Assembly (NCBI RefSeq): GCF_018333235.1
Contig: NZ_BORP01000005.1
Span: forward strand, 186,001-250,000
Source of the DNA: Ornithinibacillus bavariensis
Lineage (GTDB): Bacteria; Bacillota; Bacilli; Bacillales; Amphibacillaceae
DNA: 64,000 bases
Direction: 5' to 3'
The translations under genes and the position numbers were made by a program. Below, one piece after another: positions 1-10,857 of the stretch. Under the pieces are notes generated by a model. The model made no database searches. It was not told the DNA's origin and worked only from the letters and a program-made list of their open reading frames with translations. Within the stretch, counting starts at the first letter, position 1. Each line of letters opens with the position of its first letter.

Positions 1-236
1 ATTCATGCTTTATTACTGTAAAGTTTTTGTGAAGTGGAGTGAACTTTTTGTGACAGGATTGGATTTGAATGGATGATTTGTAGAGAAGCTTGTAATTAGG
101 GTTTCTCTACCATATCAGGAATTAAGCATGTGGTATTCAGAATATTTGTGTTAAGATTATGACGTAGATCGCGAGGGAATTATTATTTATACGTTGAAAA
201 AGTTTATATTTGCTTAAGTAAAATGGGGGTTAAACG

Positions 237-701
237 ATGGAAAGTCAACGCGTTGATATATTGGTAGAAAAGCTAAAAGAATTAAGAAATAAAATTGATA
301 ATGAGGTTGCAATTAGACTTCAACTGGATAAGTACCAGAAAGTAATTCAAAAGTTAGGCTCCTTTGCATCTAAATGCGAAAGATGCTATCAATACTTTAT
401 TGATTTGGAAAACTATATACAACAACTAATAGATAGCTTAGATCACATAGAAGAATATGACTTTAGACATCACAAGCAAAAATTGAATCACATTAGTACA
501 CATTTATTAAAACAACACAAATTAGTATCAAGCGGATTTTATCTGAGTATATTTATGTCCATAGGAACCAGTTTAGGTGTGGTATACGGACTGCTTATAG
601 TTGATAATATCGCTCTAGGGATACCACTTGGTGCTGGAATTGGCGTAGCAATTGGTGTAGCTTTAGATGCAGATGCTAAGAAAAAAGGTAAGACCTTATA
701 A
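237..701 (+). CDS. Hypothetical coiled-coil protein with C-terminal membrane hairpin
   Basis: 154 residues starting at ATG 237, with a G-rich ribosome site (GGGGGT) about 8 bases upstream. Residues 1-95 are charged and helix-rich, with heptad-like spacing that suggests a coiled coil. Residues about 100-145 are hydrophobic and glycine-rich and form one or two membrane segments, followed by a basic tail (AKKKGKTL). There is no signal-peptide cleavage motif, so it is probably a cytoplasmic helical domain held to the membrane by its C-terminus. I do not recognise a family. It is a lone plus-strand gene converging on the pur operon, with a shared hairpin at 780-805. Confidence 0.6.
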   Translation: MESQRVDILVEKLKELRNKIDNEVAIRLQLDKYQKVIQKLGSFASKCERCYQYFIDLENYIQQLIDSLDHIEEYDFRHHKQKLNHISTHLLKQHKLVSSGFYLSIFMSIGTSLGVVYGLLIVDNIALGIPLGAGIGVAIGVALDADAKKKGKTL

Positions 702-779
702 TAGAACAGAAATAAATTAGCCATTATTAAGATTTACGCTGAAATTCTTTTCTAATCGAATACTTTTTATCGGAATCAA

Positions 780-805
780 AAAGCACTGCGTTTTCACAGT
801 GCTTT
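780..805. terminator. Bidirectional intrinsic terminator
   Basis: A 9-bp perfect stem (AAAGCACTG / CAGTGCTTT) with an 8-base loop. Read on the minus strand the stem is followed by a T-run, so it can end pur operon transcription about 340 bases past purD. On the plus strand it lies 75 bases past the 154-residue ORF, but without a good U-tract. The rest of 702-1141 shows only the short ORF at 950. Confidence 0.65.
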
Positions 806-949
806 CTCTGCTTATAAATAGATTTAGATTGTCAACTACTTCAAAAATACTTATTGATTTTATCGCCATAATTTCCAGCGTTATTGAAATCATTTTCGTG
901 ATAATGCATCATTGCATAGTAATTAATAATCCTAAAGGAGGTTGGAAAT

Positions 950-1003
950 ATGTCCGTGTTCAACCTACAGAAAATTAAATCAAATACATCAGAGAGAACG
1001 TGA
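950..1003 (+). CDS. Putative 17-residue peptide (small ORF)
   Basis: An AAAGGAGG site lies 8 bases before ATG 950 and drives a 17-codon ORF, MSVFNLQKIKSNTSERT, ending at TGA 1001-1003. The same frame then stays open for 18 more codons, including two Cys codons, to TAA at 1058. The N-terminus loosely resembles ribosomally made, modified peptide leaders with an FNL-type box. No modification enzyme is visible in the 900 bases to its left or in the pur operon to its right. It may be a real small peptide, a peptide gene broken by a premature TGA, or chance. Confidence 0.3.
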   Translation: MSVFNLQKIKSNTSERT

Positions 1004-1141
1004 GCTTTATGTGTTATGTATAATGCTTGTAATAAAGAAACTGTGCTCCTTAAACATTAAAATGTTAAAATGATATCACAAAGAATCTGATAATGGTTTT
1101 ATATTTTTTGTGGATTCGGGACTATAGCTCTTTTATACAGT

Positions 1142-2401
1142 TTATCTTACACTTCCTATCTTACCTATATCAGTCCTGTAGAATAATCCTTCCAGCCTAT
1201 GGTTATGAGGTAAAATGCTATATACATATCGCCCTGCTTCAGCAAGAGAAGTCCCTTTCGCTCCGACTAATAAAACTCTCCCTCCATTGGAAACAAACCC
1301 GGCATCCGTTTTTTCAATACCAGCATAAGCAATAAAAGTCTCACTGCTTTTTTTAAAGCTTGGTATTTTAGTGCCTTTAATATAATTTGAAGGATACCCT
1401 TCTGAAGCAAGCACCACACCCAAACAGGTCTTCTTTTCCCATACCAAATTAGGATTTTTTCCATCTAATACATCTAGCACGACTTGTAACAAATCATTCT
1501 TCAGCAGTGGTAGTACAACTTGTGTTTCCGGATCACCAAATCTAGCATTAAACTCAATCACTTTCGGTCCCTGATCAGTCAACATTAGCCCTGCATAAAG
1601 AATTCCAGTAAAAGAGCGTCCTTCCTTTACAAGGGCAGTTGCTGTCTTTTCTAGGATTTCTCGAGTTGAAATGGTAATTATTTCCTTGGGAATTTCAAAT
1701 ACTGGTGCATAGGCTCCCATTCCACCTGTATTTGGTCCCAGATCATCGTCATATACTCGTTTATGGTCTTTGGCAGGAATGAGCGGAAAAACATTCTCAC
1801 CATTCACAAATGCCATTAATGAGAATTCACTCCCTTCAAGGAATTCCTCAATTACAATTTGCGCCCCTGCCTCTCTAAATGAATTGGAAACTAGCATATC
1901 ATCAATTACTTGGAAAGCCACGTCTATTGTTTCTGCTATTACTACCCCTTTTCCTGCAGCTAATCCATCTGCTTTTATTACGATAGGGACTCCTTTTGCT
2001 TCTACATATTTTTTTGCAGTGCTTGGATCGGTAAAGGTCTCGTATTCTGCGGTAGGAATCTGATACTTTTTCATTACTTCTTTAGCAAAGCTTTTACTCC
2101 CCTCTATTAATGCCGCTTCTTTTCGAGGAGCAAAAATACGCAGGCCTGCAGCTTGAAATTCATTAACAATCCCAGTCATTAAGGGGGCTTCTGGTCCAAC
2201 AATTGTCAGGTCGATTTGCTGCTGTTTGGCAAAATCTACTAGTTTTGCTATCTCCATTTCTTCTATTGGGATATATGTGACGAAATCTCCCATTCCGGGG
2301 TTTCCAGGTGCTACATAAAGACTAGAAATCTCTTCACTTTGTGCAAGCTTCATAATAATACTATGTTCACGTCCTCCACGACCAATCACTAGAACGTTCA
2401 T
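1142..2401 (-). CDS. purD: Phosphoribosylamine-glycine ligase
   Basis: 419 residues, full length for PurD. It joins phosphoribosylamine to glycine using ATP, giving GAR, the second step of IMP synthesis, in the cytoplasm. The N-terminus MNVLVIGRGGREH is the diagnostic PurD nucleotide-fold start. The ATP-grasp core follows, with KADGLAAGKGV near residue 140 and the C-terminal metal-site region EFNARFGDPETQ. ATG 2401 has an AGGAGGG site lying directly after the purH stop, 11 bases away, so it is translated as the last gene of the pur operon. No strong terminator is adjacent; the nearest is the hairpin at 780-805. Confidence 0.97.
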   Translation of the reverse strand: MNVLVIGRGGREHSIIMKLAQSEEISSLYVAPGNPGMGDFVTYIPIEEMEIAKLVDFAKQQQIDLTIVGPEAPLMTGIVNEFQAAGLRIFAPRKEAALIEGSKSFAKEVMKKYQIPTAEYETFTDPSTAKKYVEAKGVPIVIKADGLAAGKGVVIAETIDVAFQVIDDMLVSNSFREAGAQIVIEEFLEGSEFSLMAFVNGENVFPLIPAKDHKRVYDDDLGPNTGGMGAYAPVFEIPKEIITISTREILEKTATALVKEGRSFTGILYAGLMLTDQGPKVIEFNARFGDPETQVVLPLLKNDLLQVVLDVLDGKNPNLVWEKKTCLGVVLASEGYPSNYIKGTKIPSFKKSSETFIAYAGIEKTDAGFVSNGGRVLLVGAKGTSLAEAGRYVYSILPHNHRLEGLFYRTDIGKIGSVR

Positions 2402-2412
2402 CCGACACCCTC

Positions 2413-3945
2413 CTAATGTTTAAAATGACGCATACCAGTAAATACCATCGCAATGCCATGCTGATTACATACATCTATCGAATCCTGGTCACGCTTTGAA
2501 CCACCTGGCTGAATAATAGCAGTAACCCCTGCTCTAGTTGCCTCTTCTACCGTATCTGGCATTGGAAAGAATGCATCCGATGCCATAACAGAACCACTGG
2601 CTTTCTCAGCAGCTTGTTCTATAGCAATTTTAGCTGCACCTACACGATTCATCTGGCCAGCACCGATACCAATGGTCTGTTTACCCTTTGCTAAAACAAT
2701 GGCATTCGATTTCACATGCTTCACTGCCTTCCAAGCAAATAATAGATCCTGCAGTTCTTTTTCAGAGGGTAGCCTTGTTGTGACAGCCTCAAGCTCTCCT
2801 TCTTTAATAAACCCATTATCCTTGCTTTGAATTAGTGCTCCACCATGTACAGTTGTAAGCTTGTAGCTAGTGACATCCGTTGAAGACATCTCTAACGCTA
2901 ATAATCGGATATTTTTTTTCTGTGTTAGAACAGCAAGTGCCTCTTCCGTAAAACTCGGTGCTAGAACAATTTCTAGAAATATATCTTTAAGCATTGCAGC
3001 AGTCTGAGAATCTACTTCACGATTTAGAGCAACAATTCCACCAAAAATGGAGATTGGATCTGCATCATAAGCGAGTTGAAATGCTTCAGCAATTGTTTCT
3101 CCCATACCAATTCCACACGGATTCATATGCTTAACCGCAACAGCAGTTGGTTCATTGTACTCTGCTAATATTTCCAGTGCTGCATTTGCATCTTGTATAT
3201 TATTATAGGAAAGCTCCTTGCCATGTAATTGCTTTGCTGTAGCAAGACTCATCCCATTTTGTAGAGGATTTTTGTAAAAAGCAGCTTCCTGATGAGGGTT
3301 CTCACCATAGCGTAGTGTTTGTGCTTTTTCATATGTAACTGTGTAGCTCTCCGGGAACTTTTCCCCTGTTTCTGTTAAAAAATAATTCGCAATCATGGCA
3401 TCGTAATTAGCTGTATGACGAAATACCTTAGCAGCTAGACGTTGGCGAAATTTAAATGTAATTGACTCGTTTCTTAAGCTCTTTAGAGCTAAATCATAAT
3501 CCGCTGGATCTACCACAACCATTACATCATTAAAATTCTTTGCTGCTGATCGAAGCATTGTTGGCCCACCAATATCTATATTCTCAATGATTTCTTCTGC
3601 GGATACCCCTTCTTTTTCAAGTGTTTGCTTAAATGGGTAAAGATTAACAACTACCAAATCAAATGGTTCGATATGATTTTCTCTCAACTGTTTCATATGA
3701 TCTTGATCCACTCGCTTTGCAAGTAATCCACCATGTACATTTGGATGAAGTGTCTTCACCCTACCATTCAAAATCTCTGGAAACCCTGTCACTTGTTCAA
3801 CCGCTACGGCAGGTACATTAGCATCCATGAGGGTTTTTAACGTTCCACCAGTTGAAATAATCTCATAATCTAGTTCTACTAATCCTTTGGCAAAAGCTAC
3901 GATATTCTGCTTATTAGAAACACTAATTAACGCACGCTTTTTCAT
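2413..3945 (-). CDS. purH: Bifunctional AICAR transformylase / IMP cyclohydrolase
   Basis: 510 residues, the usual length. It carries out the last two steps of IMP synthesis: formyl transfer from 10-formyl-THF to AICAR, then ring closure to IMP. The N-terminal MGS-like cyclohydrolase domain (about 1-195) opens with KRALISVSNKQNI and holds STGGT. The transformylase domain follows, with the catalytic KHMNPCGIG motif near residue 270 and PGGS near the C-terminus. It is preceded by a 68-base gap after purN, the largest gap inside the operon, but I see no promoter there. Confidence 0.97.
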   Translation of the reverse strand: MKKRALISVSNKQNIVAFAKGLVELDYEIISTGGTLKTLMDANVPAVAVEQVTGFPEILNGRVKTLHPNVHGGLLAKRVDQDHMKQLRENHIEPFDLVVVNLYPFKQTLEKEGVSAEEIIENIDIGGPTMLRSAAKNFNDVMVVVDPADYDLALKSLRNESITFKFRQRLAAKVFRHTANYDAMIANYFLTETGEKFPESYTVTYEKAQTLRYGENPHQEAAFYKNPLQNGMSLATAKQLHGKELSYNNIQDANAALEILAEYNEPTAVAVKHMNPCGIGMGETIAEAFQLAYDADPISIFGGIVALNREVDSQTAAMLKDIFLEIVLAPSFTEEALAVLTQKKNIRLLALEMSSTDVTSYKLTTVHGGALIQSKDNGFIKEGELEAVTTRLPSEKELQDLLFAWKAVKHVKSNAIVLAKGKQTIGIGAGQMNRVGAAKIAIEQAAEKASGSVMASDAFFPMPDTVEEATRAGVTAIIQPGGSKRDQDSIDVCNQHGIAMVFTGMRHFKH

Positions 3946-4013
3946 GATTACACTCCTTGGTTTTATGTAGTTTATCGTCTAGGGTTATTATTGAAACACA
4001 TTAGAAAGAGCAT

Positions 4014-4577
4014 TTATCCTCGCACTAATCTATTAATTACCTCTGGATACAGCTCATGTTCTACATCCTGAATACGTACTTTCAATGTGGCCTCTGTATC
4101 ATCTTCTAAAACCTCTAATGCCCTCTGTGCAATAATTGGTCCGGTGTCCATTCCTTCATCAACAAAATGAATGGTCACTCCTGTTACCTTTACACCAGCT
4201 TGGATCGCTTGACTAATTGCGTCTTTCCCTGGAAATGCTGGAAGAAGGGAGGGATGAGTGTTAATAATTCTATCTTCATATGCAGCAAGTAAAGTTGGGC
4301 CAATTAATCTCATATAGCCAGCTAGGAAGATCCACTCGACATCCATTTTTCGCAAAAAATGAAGAATCTTCGTCTCGTATTCTTGCTTTGACACGAACGC
4401 TTTTGGGTTTAAAACTAATGTTTGAATCCCACTGCTGATTGCCTTTTCTATCACAGGTGCACCAGGCTTATCACAGATTAAAACTACAATTTCACAGGCT
4501 AGATTACTACGTCCGATGATGGCATCAAAGTTGCTTCCTGTTCCCGAGGCAAAAACTGCTGCCTTAACTTTATTCAT
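4014..4577 (-). CDS. purN: Phosphoribosylglycinamide formyltransferase
   Basis: The ATG at 4577 gives 187 residues beginning [16 protein letters not shown], the normal PurN length and N-terminus. A longer upstream reading would add 22 non-homologous residues that run back into purM. An AAAGGAG site lies 12 bases upstream, and the start overlaps the purM stop by 8 bases. It transfers formyl from 10-formyl-THF to GAR. Visible motifs are the N-terminal GTGSN, the catalytic [12 protein letters not shown] loop (Asn and His) and [10 protein letters not shown] with its catalytic Asp. Confidence 0.95.
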   Translation of the reverse strand: MNKVKAAVFASGTGSNFDAIIGRSNLACEIVVLICDKPGAPVIEKAISSGIQTLVLNPKAFVSKQEYETKILHFLRKMDVEWIFLAGYMRLIGPTLLAAYEDRIINTHPSLLPAFPGKDAISQAIQAGVKVTGVTIHFVDEGMDTGPIIAQRALEVLEDDTEATLKVRIQDVEHELYPEVINRLVRG

Positions 4578-5592
4578 AACGAATATGAACTCCTTTTTCA
4601 GTACCAACACGACCAATGACAGTTGCTTTTTCTCCATTCTCAACTAACAAGTCGATTGCCGTCTGTGCTTCCTCTGAGGAAACTACAATTGCCATACCAA
4701 TACCCATATTAAAAATACCGAACATCTCATCCAGCGAGAGTTGACCTATTTCTTGTAAGAATAGAAAAATTTCAGGAGTTTCCCAGCTATCGAAAAAAAC
4801 TTCTACTCCAAGCTCATCCGGCAACATCCTTGGTATATTTTCATAAAATCCTCCACCAGTTATATGTGAGATCCCTTTCACCAAAATCTCATCCTGTAGT
4901 CGTTTAACAGATTGCGCATAAATCCTTGTCGGTTCCATTAGCCACTCTCCTAATGGCTTCGATAATCCATCAGGAACCTGATGATAATCCATCCCATGTA
5001 CAAGCTTTCGTACTAATGAGTAGCCATTGGAATGAATTCCACTTGATGCTAGCCCGATGACCACATCCCCTGGCTGAATTGATTTACCAGTGACTATCTT
5101 CGATTTCTCTGCAATACCAACAACAAAACCAGCTAAATCGTATTCATCGTCTTGGTACATCCCTGGCATTTCCGCCGTTTCTCCGCCTATAAGAGCTGCA
5201 CCTGCAAGAGCACAGCCATCAGCAATACCGGACACAATCTGTTCAATTCTTGTTGGTTCGTTCTTTCCACAGGCTATATAATCTAAAAAAAACAATGCCT
5301 GTGCGCCTTGTGCAACAATGTCATTAACACACATAGCTACCAAATCAATACCTACGGTGTCATGTTTATCTAACGCAATTGCAAGCTTCAGCTTAGTTCC
5401 TACACCGTCTGTACCGGAAACTAAGATAGGCTCTTTATAGCGAAATGAAGTTAGCTCAAATAATCCAGCAAATGCACCAACCTCACCAAGCACTTCTGGT
5501 CGTGAAGTTCTCAAAATATGCTTTTTGATTCTTTCTACTGCTTCATAGCCCGCCTCCACATCGACCCCTGCAGCTTTATAAAGCTGTGACAT
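4570..5592 (-). CDS. purM: Phosphoribosylformylglycinamidine cyclo-ligase (AIR synthetase)
   Basis: Closes the imidazole ring, turning FGAM into AIR with ATP. ATG 5592 gives 340 residues ([15 protein letters not shown]), matching the usual PurM start. It has an AGGGGGAG site at 7-base spacing, while a GTG two codons upstream is too close to that site. Family marks are SGTDGVGTK near residue 60 for nucleotide binding, GGETAEMPG, and [13 protein letters not shown]. It lies 13 bases after purF and overlaps purN by 8 bases. Confidence 0.95.
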   Translation of the reverse strand: MSQLYKAAGVDVEAGYEAVERIKKHILRTSRPEVLGEVGAFAGLFELTSFRYKEPILVSGTDGVGTKLKLAIALDKHDTVGIDLVAMCVNDIVAQGAQALFFLDYIACGKNEPTRIEQIVSGIADGCALAGAALIGGETAEMPGMYQDDEYDLAGFVVGIAEKSKIVTGKSIQPGDVVIGLASSGIHSNGYSLVRKLVHGMDYHQVPDGLSKPLGEWLMEPTRIYAQSVKRLQDEILVKGISHITGGGFYENIPRMLPDELGVEVFFDSWETPEIFLFLQEIGQLSLDEMFGIFNMGIGMAIVVSSEEAQTAIDLLVENGEKATVIGRVGTEKGVHIRYE

Positions 5593-5605
5593 GTACACAC
5601 TCCCC

Positions 5606-7015
5606 CTAACATTTTGTATAGGCTATTTCTAATTGCCCATTTTTTAAAACAGGATATTTTCCGGTCATACAGGCCATGCATATTCCTTGTTCAAGCGAAT
5701 CATCTGATACAATAGCTCGTTCTAATCCTGTGCTTGAAAGATATGCTAAGCTATCGGCACCAATCATTTCCGTTATTTCTTCAAGTGAGTAATTTGCTGC
5801 AATCAATTCTTTTTTAGTAGACATATCAATCCCGTAATAGCATGGGTTCATAATAGCTGGTGATGCAATTCGAACATGTACCTCTTTTGCTCCAGCGCTT
5901 TTTAGCATATGAACAATCCGCTTACATGTTGTTCCCCGTACGATAGAATCATCAACCATAACGACACGTTTTCCCTCCACTATCCTTCTTACAGGGGACA
6001 GCTTCATCTTTACCCCTTGTTCTCTTAACTCTTGGGATGGCTGTATAAATGTTCTTCCAATATAGCGGTTCTTTATTAATCCGATTTCATAAGGAATTCC
6101 ACTTGCTTCCGCATAGCCAATAGCAGCAGATATACTAGAATCAGGTACTCCCGTAACCACATCCGCATCTACAGATGCTTCCTTAAAGAGCTCCATTCCC
6201 ATCCGCTTTCTTGAGGCATGAACATTTACCTTATTTAAGTCACTGTCAGGACGGGAGAAATATACATACTCCATTGCACATAGGGCACGTTTTTCCTCAC
6301 TAGCGAAGCGAGTAGTTTCCATGCCATCATTAAAAATGGTAATCAATTCTCCTGGTAACACTTCACGCTCATAGTGAGCACCAATGATATCAAAAGCAGA
6401 CGTTTCAGAGGCAACCACATAAGCATCTCCTAATTTACCAATAGAGAGCGGTCTTAGTCCTTTAGGATCTAGTGCAATATGCATTCGATCTTCCTGTAGA
6501 ATAAGAAAGGCATATGCTCCTATTAGCTGTCTTAGTGCATCCTTTAAACCAGAGATAGAATCCATTCTCCCATTACGCTTTATTAAATGAGCCAGCACTT
6601 CCGTATCAGAGGATGTTTGTAATATACTCCCTGCTTCCTCAAGCTCACCGCGAAGCTCATAAGCATTCATGATATTGCCATTATGGGCAAGTGCCATGCT
6701 TCCAGTTTGTGAACGAAAAAGAAGTGGCTGAACATTATCAATCGTACTTTCTCCCTGAGTAGCATAGCGAACATGACCAATTGCTGCACAGCCTCCCAGC
6801 TTGGAAAAGTCAAATCGTTTGAATACATCATTTACTAAGCCCTGTCCTTTGTGGAGCTTTAACTCCTGACCATTAGAAGTTACTATCCCCGCACCTTCCT
6901 GTCCGCGATGTTGAAGGGCATGAAGTCCGTAGTAGGTTAACTCAGCTGCTTTTTCATGGCCCCATATTCCAAATACACCACACTCTTCCTGTAACCCTCT
7001 TACTTCAGCAAGCAT
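5606..7015 (-). CDS. purF: Amidophosphoribosyltransferase (PRPP amidotransferase)
   Basis: Committed first step: glutamine plus PRPP gives phosphoribosylamine. ATG 7015 ([16 protein letters not shown]) is chosen over an upstream in-frame ATG at 7033 because GGAAAGGGG sits 8 bases before it and the Bacillus enzyme starts here. An 11-residue propeptide precedes Cys12, the catalytic nucleophile exposed by processing (CGVFG). The PRPP-binding motif [13 protein letters not shown] lies near residue 350, and C-terminal cysteines (GICMACMTG) fit the Fe-S cluster of the Bacillus-type enzyme. The start lies inside purL, overlapping 16 bases. Confidence 0.96.
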   Translation of the reverse strand: MLAEVRGLQEECGVFGIWGHEKAAELTYYGLHALQHRGQEGAGIVTSNGQELKLHKGQGLVNDVFKRFDFSKLGGCAAIGHVRYATQGESTIDNVQPLLFRSQTGSMALAHNGNIMNAYELRGELEEAGSILQTSSDTEVLAHLIKRNGRMDSISGLKDALRQLIGAYAFLILQEDRMHIALDPKGLRPLSIGKLGDAYVVASETSAFDIIGAHYEREVLPGELITIFNDGMETTRFASEEKRALCAMEYVYFSRPDSDLNKVNVHASRKRMGMELFKEASVDADVVTGVPDSSISAAIGYAEASGIPYEIGLIKNRYIGRTFIQPSQELREQGVKMKLSPVRRIVEGKRVVMVDDSIVRGTTCKRIVHMLKSAGAKEVHVRIASPAIMNPCYYGIDMSTKKELIAANYSLEEITEMIGADSLAYLSSTGLERAIVSDDSLEQGICMACMTGKYPVLKNGQLEIAYTKC

Positions 7016-9222
7016 GGGATTGCCCCTTTCCAAAGACTACGCAATTCCGCAACTTTCTCAGATAAAACTATGCTCGACTCATTATAAATGGTTAGCATTC
7101 CGTCCGCCGTAATCACACCTATTGGTATGGCATCCGTTAAGACTTTTTCAACGGCATCCTTATTTTCCTTTTTAACACTAATAAGGAAGCGAGATTGTGT
7201 TTCACTAAATAGAGCAACAGTCTCATCTCCCCTTATTTGGATAATTGCTCCTAAGGCGTCATCCGCAAATAGACTTTCCGCCAAGGCAACCCCTAATCCA
7301 CCCTCAGAAAGATCATGAGCAGAAACAATGAGCCCTTTATGAATGGCATCTAATAGTTGTGTCTGACGCTTTGCTTCAACCTCCAGGTCAATCACTGGTG
7401 CTTTACCTTGATACGTTCCTTCTAAAATATTTTGTAGTTCACTGCCACCAAATTCAGGCTTAGTCTCACCGATCAAATAAATGACATCCCCTGCCTCTTG
7501 GAAAAAGCTCGGCGTAATATGTTCAAGTGACTCGAACAGCCCTACCATGCCAACAATTGGTGTTGGAAAAATCGCTCTTCCTTTAGATTGGTTATATAAC
7601 GACACATTCCCACTAATAACAGGAGTTCCAAGTGTCTCACAGGCTTTACTCATTCCTTCAACACTTTTTTCCATTTGCCAAAACACCTCTGGATTTGTTG
7701 GATTACCAAAGTTTAACCCATCTGTTAGTGCTAGTGGACGCGCCCCTGAGCAGACGATATTTCTAGCTGCTTCTGCTCCTGCAATCTTTCCACCTGTTTC
7801 AGGATCCAAATAAATATAACGGGAATTACAATCGGTTGTAATTGCTAGTGCTTTATCTGTTCCTTTAATACGAATAACTGCTGCATCAGATCCTGGCCCT
7901 AGAATGGTATTCGTTTGCACCATCGAATCATATTGATCAAAAATCCATTCCTTACTCGCTATTGTTGGTTGTTGCAATAAGCGTTTTAGCATATCACCAA
8001 AATTACCGACTGAAGGAACTTTATTTCCAATCTTCTGAAACTCTTGAAAATACTTCGCCTCTATTGCTGGTAAATGATAGACTGGAGCATTTTCCGCTAA
8101 CGCATCTACAGGAATTTCAGCTTGAATCTCTCCATGTTGGATGATACGGAAAACCTTATCCTCTATTACTCGACCAACCACCACAGCGTGGAGTCCATAA
8201 CGATTAAATATATCGATTATTTCTTGCTCTCTTCCCTTTTGTACTACTAATAGCATACGTTCTTGGGATTCAGAAAGCATCAATTCATAGGCTGTCATAT
8301 TAGGTTCACGCTGTGGAACAAGATCTAAATTCATCTCCATACCGGTTCCGGCTTTACTTGCCATTTCACTAGCTGAAGATGTGAGTCCTGCTGCTCCCAT
8401 ATCTTGCATGCCAACAAGTGCATCTGATTTAATAACCTCAAGACAAGCCTCTATTAAAAGCTTCTCCATGAATGGATCCCCAACCTGGACTGCAGGACGG
8501 TCCTTAGCCACATTCTCTGCCAAATCATCAGAAGCAAAAGTGGCACCATGAATTCCATCTCTTCCTGTAGGTGCACCAACGTAAATGACTGTATTACCTA
8601 TTCCCGCTGCTACTCCCTTTTGAATATCGTTATGATTGATTAGGCCAATACACATAGCATTTACGAGAGGATTATCCTCGTAGGATTCATCAAATTGTAC
8701 TTCTCCCCCAACAGTAGGAACACCTACACAATTACCATATCCAGCGATGCCACTAACAACCTCGGAGAATAAATATTTCACCCGATTAGATGTTAGATTT
8801 CCGAATCGCAATGAGTTCATCAATGCAATGGGACGAGCACCCATAGAGAACACATCACGAATAATCCCACCTACCCCAGTTGCTGCTCCCTGATACGGTT
8901 CCACTGCAGATGGGTGATTATGACTCTCAATCTTAAACACAACTGCCTGATTATCGCCAATATCAATAATTCCTGCTCCCTCACCAGGACCTTGGAGTAC
9001 ATGAGGAGCTTTAGTAGGAAATTTTCTCAATAAAGGCTTAGAGGTTTTATAGCTACAATGCTCTGACCACATCACAGAGAAAATACCTGTTTCGGTTATA
9101 TTCGGAAGTCGGCCTAAAATCTGTTGGATCATTTCAAATTCTGATTCACTTAGCCCCATCGTTTGATACAGCTTCTCCTGTTCAATTTTTTCTGGGTTAA
9201 ATTCTCGCGTTTGTAGCATCAT
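7000..9222 (-). CDS. purL: Phosphoribosylformylglycinamidine synthase, large subunit
   Basis: 740 residues from ATG 9222, which has GGAGGG 6 bases upstream; the longer reading from 9273 adds 17 residues inside purQ. This is the short, three-component PurL of Gram-positives, the ATP-dependent synthetase that works with PurQ (glutaminase) and PurS (bridge). Visible motifs are WSEHCSYK near residue 55, the nucleotide-binding IESHNHPSA, and [10 protein letters not shown] near the C-terminus. It overlaps purQ upstream by 26 bases and purF downstream by 16, which suggests tight translational coupling. Confidence 0.96.
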   Translation of the reverse strand: MMLQTREFNPEKIEQEKLYQTMGLSESEFEMIQQILGRLPNITETGIFSVMWSEHCSYKTSKPLLRKFPTKAPHVLQGPGEGAGIIDIGDNQAVVFKIESHNHPSAVEPYQGAATGVGGIIRDVFSMGARPIALMNSLRFGNLTSNRVKYLFSEVVSGIAGYGNCVGVPTVGGEVQFDESYEDNPLVNAMCIGLINHNDIQKGVAAGIGNTVIYVGAPTGRDGIHGATFASDDLAENVAKDRPAVQVGDPFMEKLLIEACLEVIKSDALVGMQDMGAAGLTSSASEMASKAGTGMEMNLDLVPQREPNMTAYELMLSESQERMLLVVQKGREQEIIDIFNRYGLHAVVVGRVIEDKVFRIIQHGEIQAEIPVDALAENAPVYHLPAIEAKYFQEFQKIGNKVPSVGNFGDMLKRLLQQPTIASKEWIFDQYDSMVQTNTILGPGSDAAVIRIKGTDKALAITTDCNSRYIYLDPETGGKIAGAEAARNIVCSGARPLALTDGLNFGNPTNPEVFWQMEKSVEGMSKACETLGTPVISGNVSLYNQSKGRAIFPTPIVGMVGLFESLEHITPSFFQEAGDVIYLIGETKPEFGGSELQNILEGTYQGKAPVIDLEVEAKRQTQLLDAIHKGLIVSAHDLSEGGLGVALAESLFADDALGAIIQIRGDETVALFSETQSRFLISVKKENKDAVEKVLTDAIPIGVITADGMLTIYNESSIVLSEKVAELRSLWKGAIPCLLK

Positions 9223-9889
9223 AGGACTCCCTCCAATTTCTGATGATTGATTGGAACAGCAATAACCCGTCATTACTTCCCAGTAAAGTCTCTACTGCTC
9301 GCTCAGGATGTGGCATCATTCCTAAAACATTTCCTGCTCTATTTATGATTCCAGCTATATTTGCAGTGGAGCCATTAGGATTTGTTCGGTAGGTAAACAC
9401 AATTTGATTATGCTTCTCAAGCTCCCTTAATGTTTCTTGATCACAGAAATAATTACCTTCTCCGTGCGCGATTGGCAATCGAAGAACTTCTCCTACTTGA
9501 TAGCCACTCGTAAAAAGGGTCTCATTGTTCTCTACTATTATTTCCTCTTGGTGACACATAAAGGATAAGCCTTTATTTCGTAATAATGCTCCTGGTAGAA
9601 GCCCTGCCTCTGTCAAGATTTGAAATCCATTACAAACCCCAAGCACTGGTTTTCCTTTTGCAGCATGCAGCTTAATTTGTTCCATAATTTTAGAGTTTGC
9701 TGCAATCGCTCCAGAACGAAGATAATCCCCATATGAAAAACCACCGGGTAGGAGAATAGCGTCATAGTTTTCTAGATTACTATCCTGGTACCAGACCAAA
9801 TCCCCTTCTTCGCCAATAACTTCCTTTACCGCATGATACATATCCTGATCACAGTTAGAACCGGGGAAGACAATTACAGCAAATTTCAC
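9197..9889 (-). CDS. purQ: Phosphoribosylformylglycinamidine synthase, glutaminase subunit
   Basis: 230 residues, a class I glutamine amidotransferase that supplies ammonia to PurL. It starts [16 protein letters not shown]. Catalytic Cys is in [11 protein letters not shown] (near residue 87), and the His/Glu pair is in [10 protein letters not shown] near the C-terminus. It begins 4 bases inside purS (ATGA overlap) and its end overlaps the purL start by 26 bases. Confidence 0.96.
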   Translation of the reverse strand: MKFAVIVFPGSNCDQDMYHAVKEVIGEEGDLVWYQDSNLENYDAILLPGGFSYGDYLRSGAIAANSKIMEQIKLHAAKGKPVLGVCNGFQILTEAGLLPGALLRNKGLSFMCHQEEIIVENNETLFTSGYQVGEVLRLPIAHGEGNYFCDQETLRELEKHNQIVFTYRTNPNGSTANIAGIINRAGNVLGMMPHPERAVETLLGSNDGLLLFQSIIRNWRESYDATNARI

Positions 9890-10137
9890 GAGTGGACATC
9901 CTCCTTCACCTCATAGTAGTAATCTTCCATGACTGGATTGACAAGTAGCTTATCACACATTTCTTGAATTCGTACCTCTAAATCGGGTCCATCCTCTACC
10001 AGTAGTTCGATATATTTTCCAATTCGAACATCCTGAACCACGTTATAACCAAGTGATTGAAGTGATTCTTGGACCTGATTACCCTGTGGATCAAGTACAC
10101 CTTGCTTCAGCGTAATAAAAACCGTTACCTTTCTCAT
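9886..10137 (-). CDS. purS: Phosphoribosylformylglycinamidine synthase, PurS subunit
   Basis: 83 residues, the typical PurS size. It is the small dimeric bridging protein of the PurSQL complex that holds PurL and PurQ together and lets ammonia pass. The opening [20 protein letters not shown] is characteristic. ATG overlaps the purC end by 4 bases and the TGA overlaps the purQ start by 4 bases. Confidence 0.95.
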   Translation of the reverse strand: MRKVTVFITLKQGVLDPQGNQVQESLQSLGYNVVQDVRIGKYIELLVEDGPDLEVRIQEMCDKLLVNPVMEDYYYEVKEDVHS

Positions 10138-10856
10138 ACCCTTGCCTCCAGTCGTTGTAGGATTTGCTCATAAACGAGAATTAGATTTCCTGTCCCAAGC
10201 CTAAAAACATCCTTATCCATTTTTTGATTCGTCTCAATATCCCATAATCGACATGTATCTGGTGATATTTCATCTGAGAGTACGATTCTCCCATCTGGAA
10301 GACGTCCGAACTCAAGCTTAAAATCTACTAAAAGTAATTGTATAGACTGAAAGAATTCGCGTAATGCGGTATTTATTTCAAGTGCCTTAACCTTTATTTC
10401 ACGTAATTCCTGTGTTCTAATATCTGTTAAAAGTAAAGCATGATCGTCATTTATTAGTGGGTCCTCTAACCTATCATTTTTATAGAACAACTCTACTAAT
10501 GGTGGGCTAAATAGCGTCTTCTCCTTAAACCCTAAACGCTTGGTAATACTTCCCGTTGCCACATTACGAACGACTACCTCTAGTGGAACAATCTTTGTTT
10601 CATGAACTAATTGCTCTGTATCACTCAGTTTTTGAATAAAATGGCTTTCAATTCCGCATTCATGTAAATAAGGGAAAATCAAGGAAGATATTTCATTGTT
10701 CAATCTTCCTTTTCCAACATATGTGTCCTTCTTCTTCCCATTAAAAGCTGTTGCATCGTTTTTATAAGCTAAAACAAGTTTATTGGGATCTATCGTTGAA
10801 CGGTATACTTTCTTAGCTTTTCCTTCATATAGTAGCTCTGCCTTCACAGTTGTCAC
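10134..10856 (-). CDS. purC: SAICAR synthetase
   Basis: About 240 residues. Joins CAIR and aspartate with ATP to give SAICAR. The fold marks are LLYEGKAKKVY at the N-terminus, FNGKKKD, the VVRNVATGS loop, and LSDEISPDTCRLW. The start is uncertain. GTG 10856 aligns with the B. subtilis protein (MxxVKxELLYEGK) but lies 1 base after the purB stop without a clear ribosome site. A second in-frame GTG at 10847 has GAGGTGA at 5-base spacing. It overlaps purS by 4 bases. Confidence 0.95.
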   Translation of the reverse strand: MTTVKAELLYEGKAKKVYRSTIDPNKLVLAYKNDATAFNGKKKDTYVGKGRLNNEISSLIFPYLHECGIESHFIQKLSDTEQLVHETKIVPLEVVVRNVATGSITKRLGFKEKTLFSPPLVELFYKNDRLEDPLINDDHALLLTDIRTQELREIKVKALEINTALREFFQSIQLLLVDFKLEFGRLPDGRIVLSDEISPDTCRLWDIETNQKMDKDVFRLGTGNLILVYEQILQRLEARV

Positions 10857-10857
10857 C

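Noticed and set aside
539-724. 61-codon minus-strand ORF
   Set aside because: Antisense shadow of the membrane segment of the 154-residue gene.
1093-1335. 80-codon plus-strand ORF opposite the purD end
   Set aside because: Shadow of purD in the opposite strand with no ribosome site.
5593-5598. Upstream GTG as purM start
   Set aside because: It sits 1 base from the Shine-Dalgarno sequence, while ATG 5592 has ideal spacing and matches the family N-terminus.
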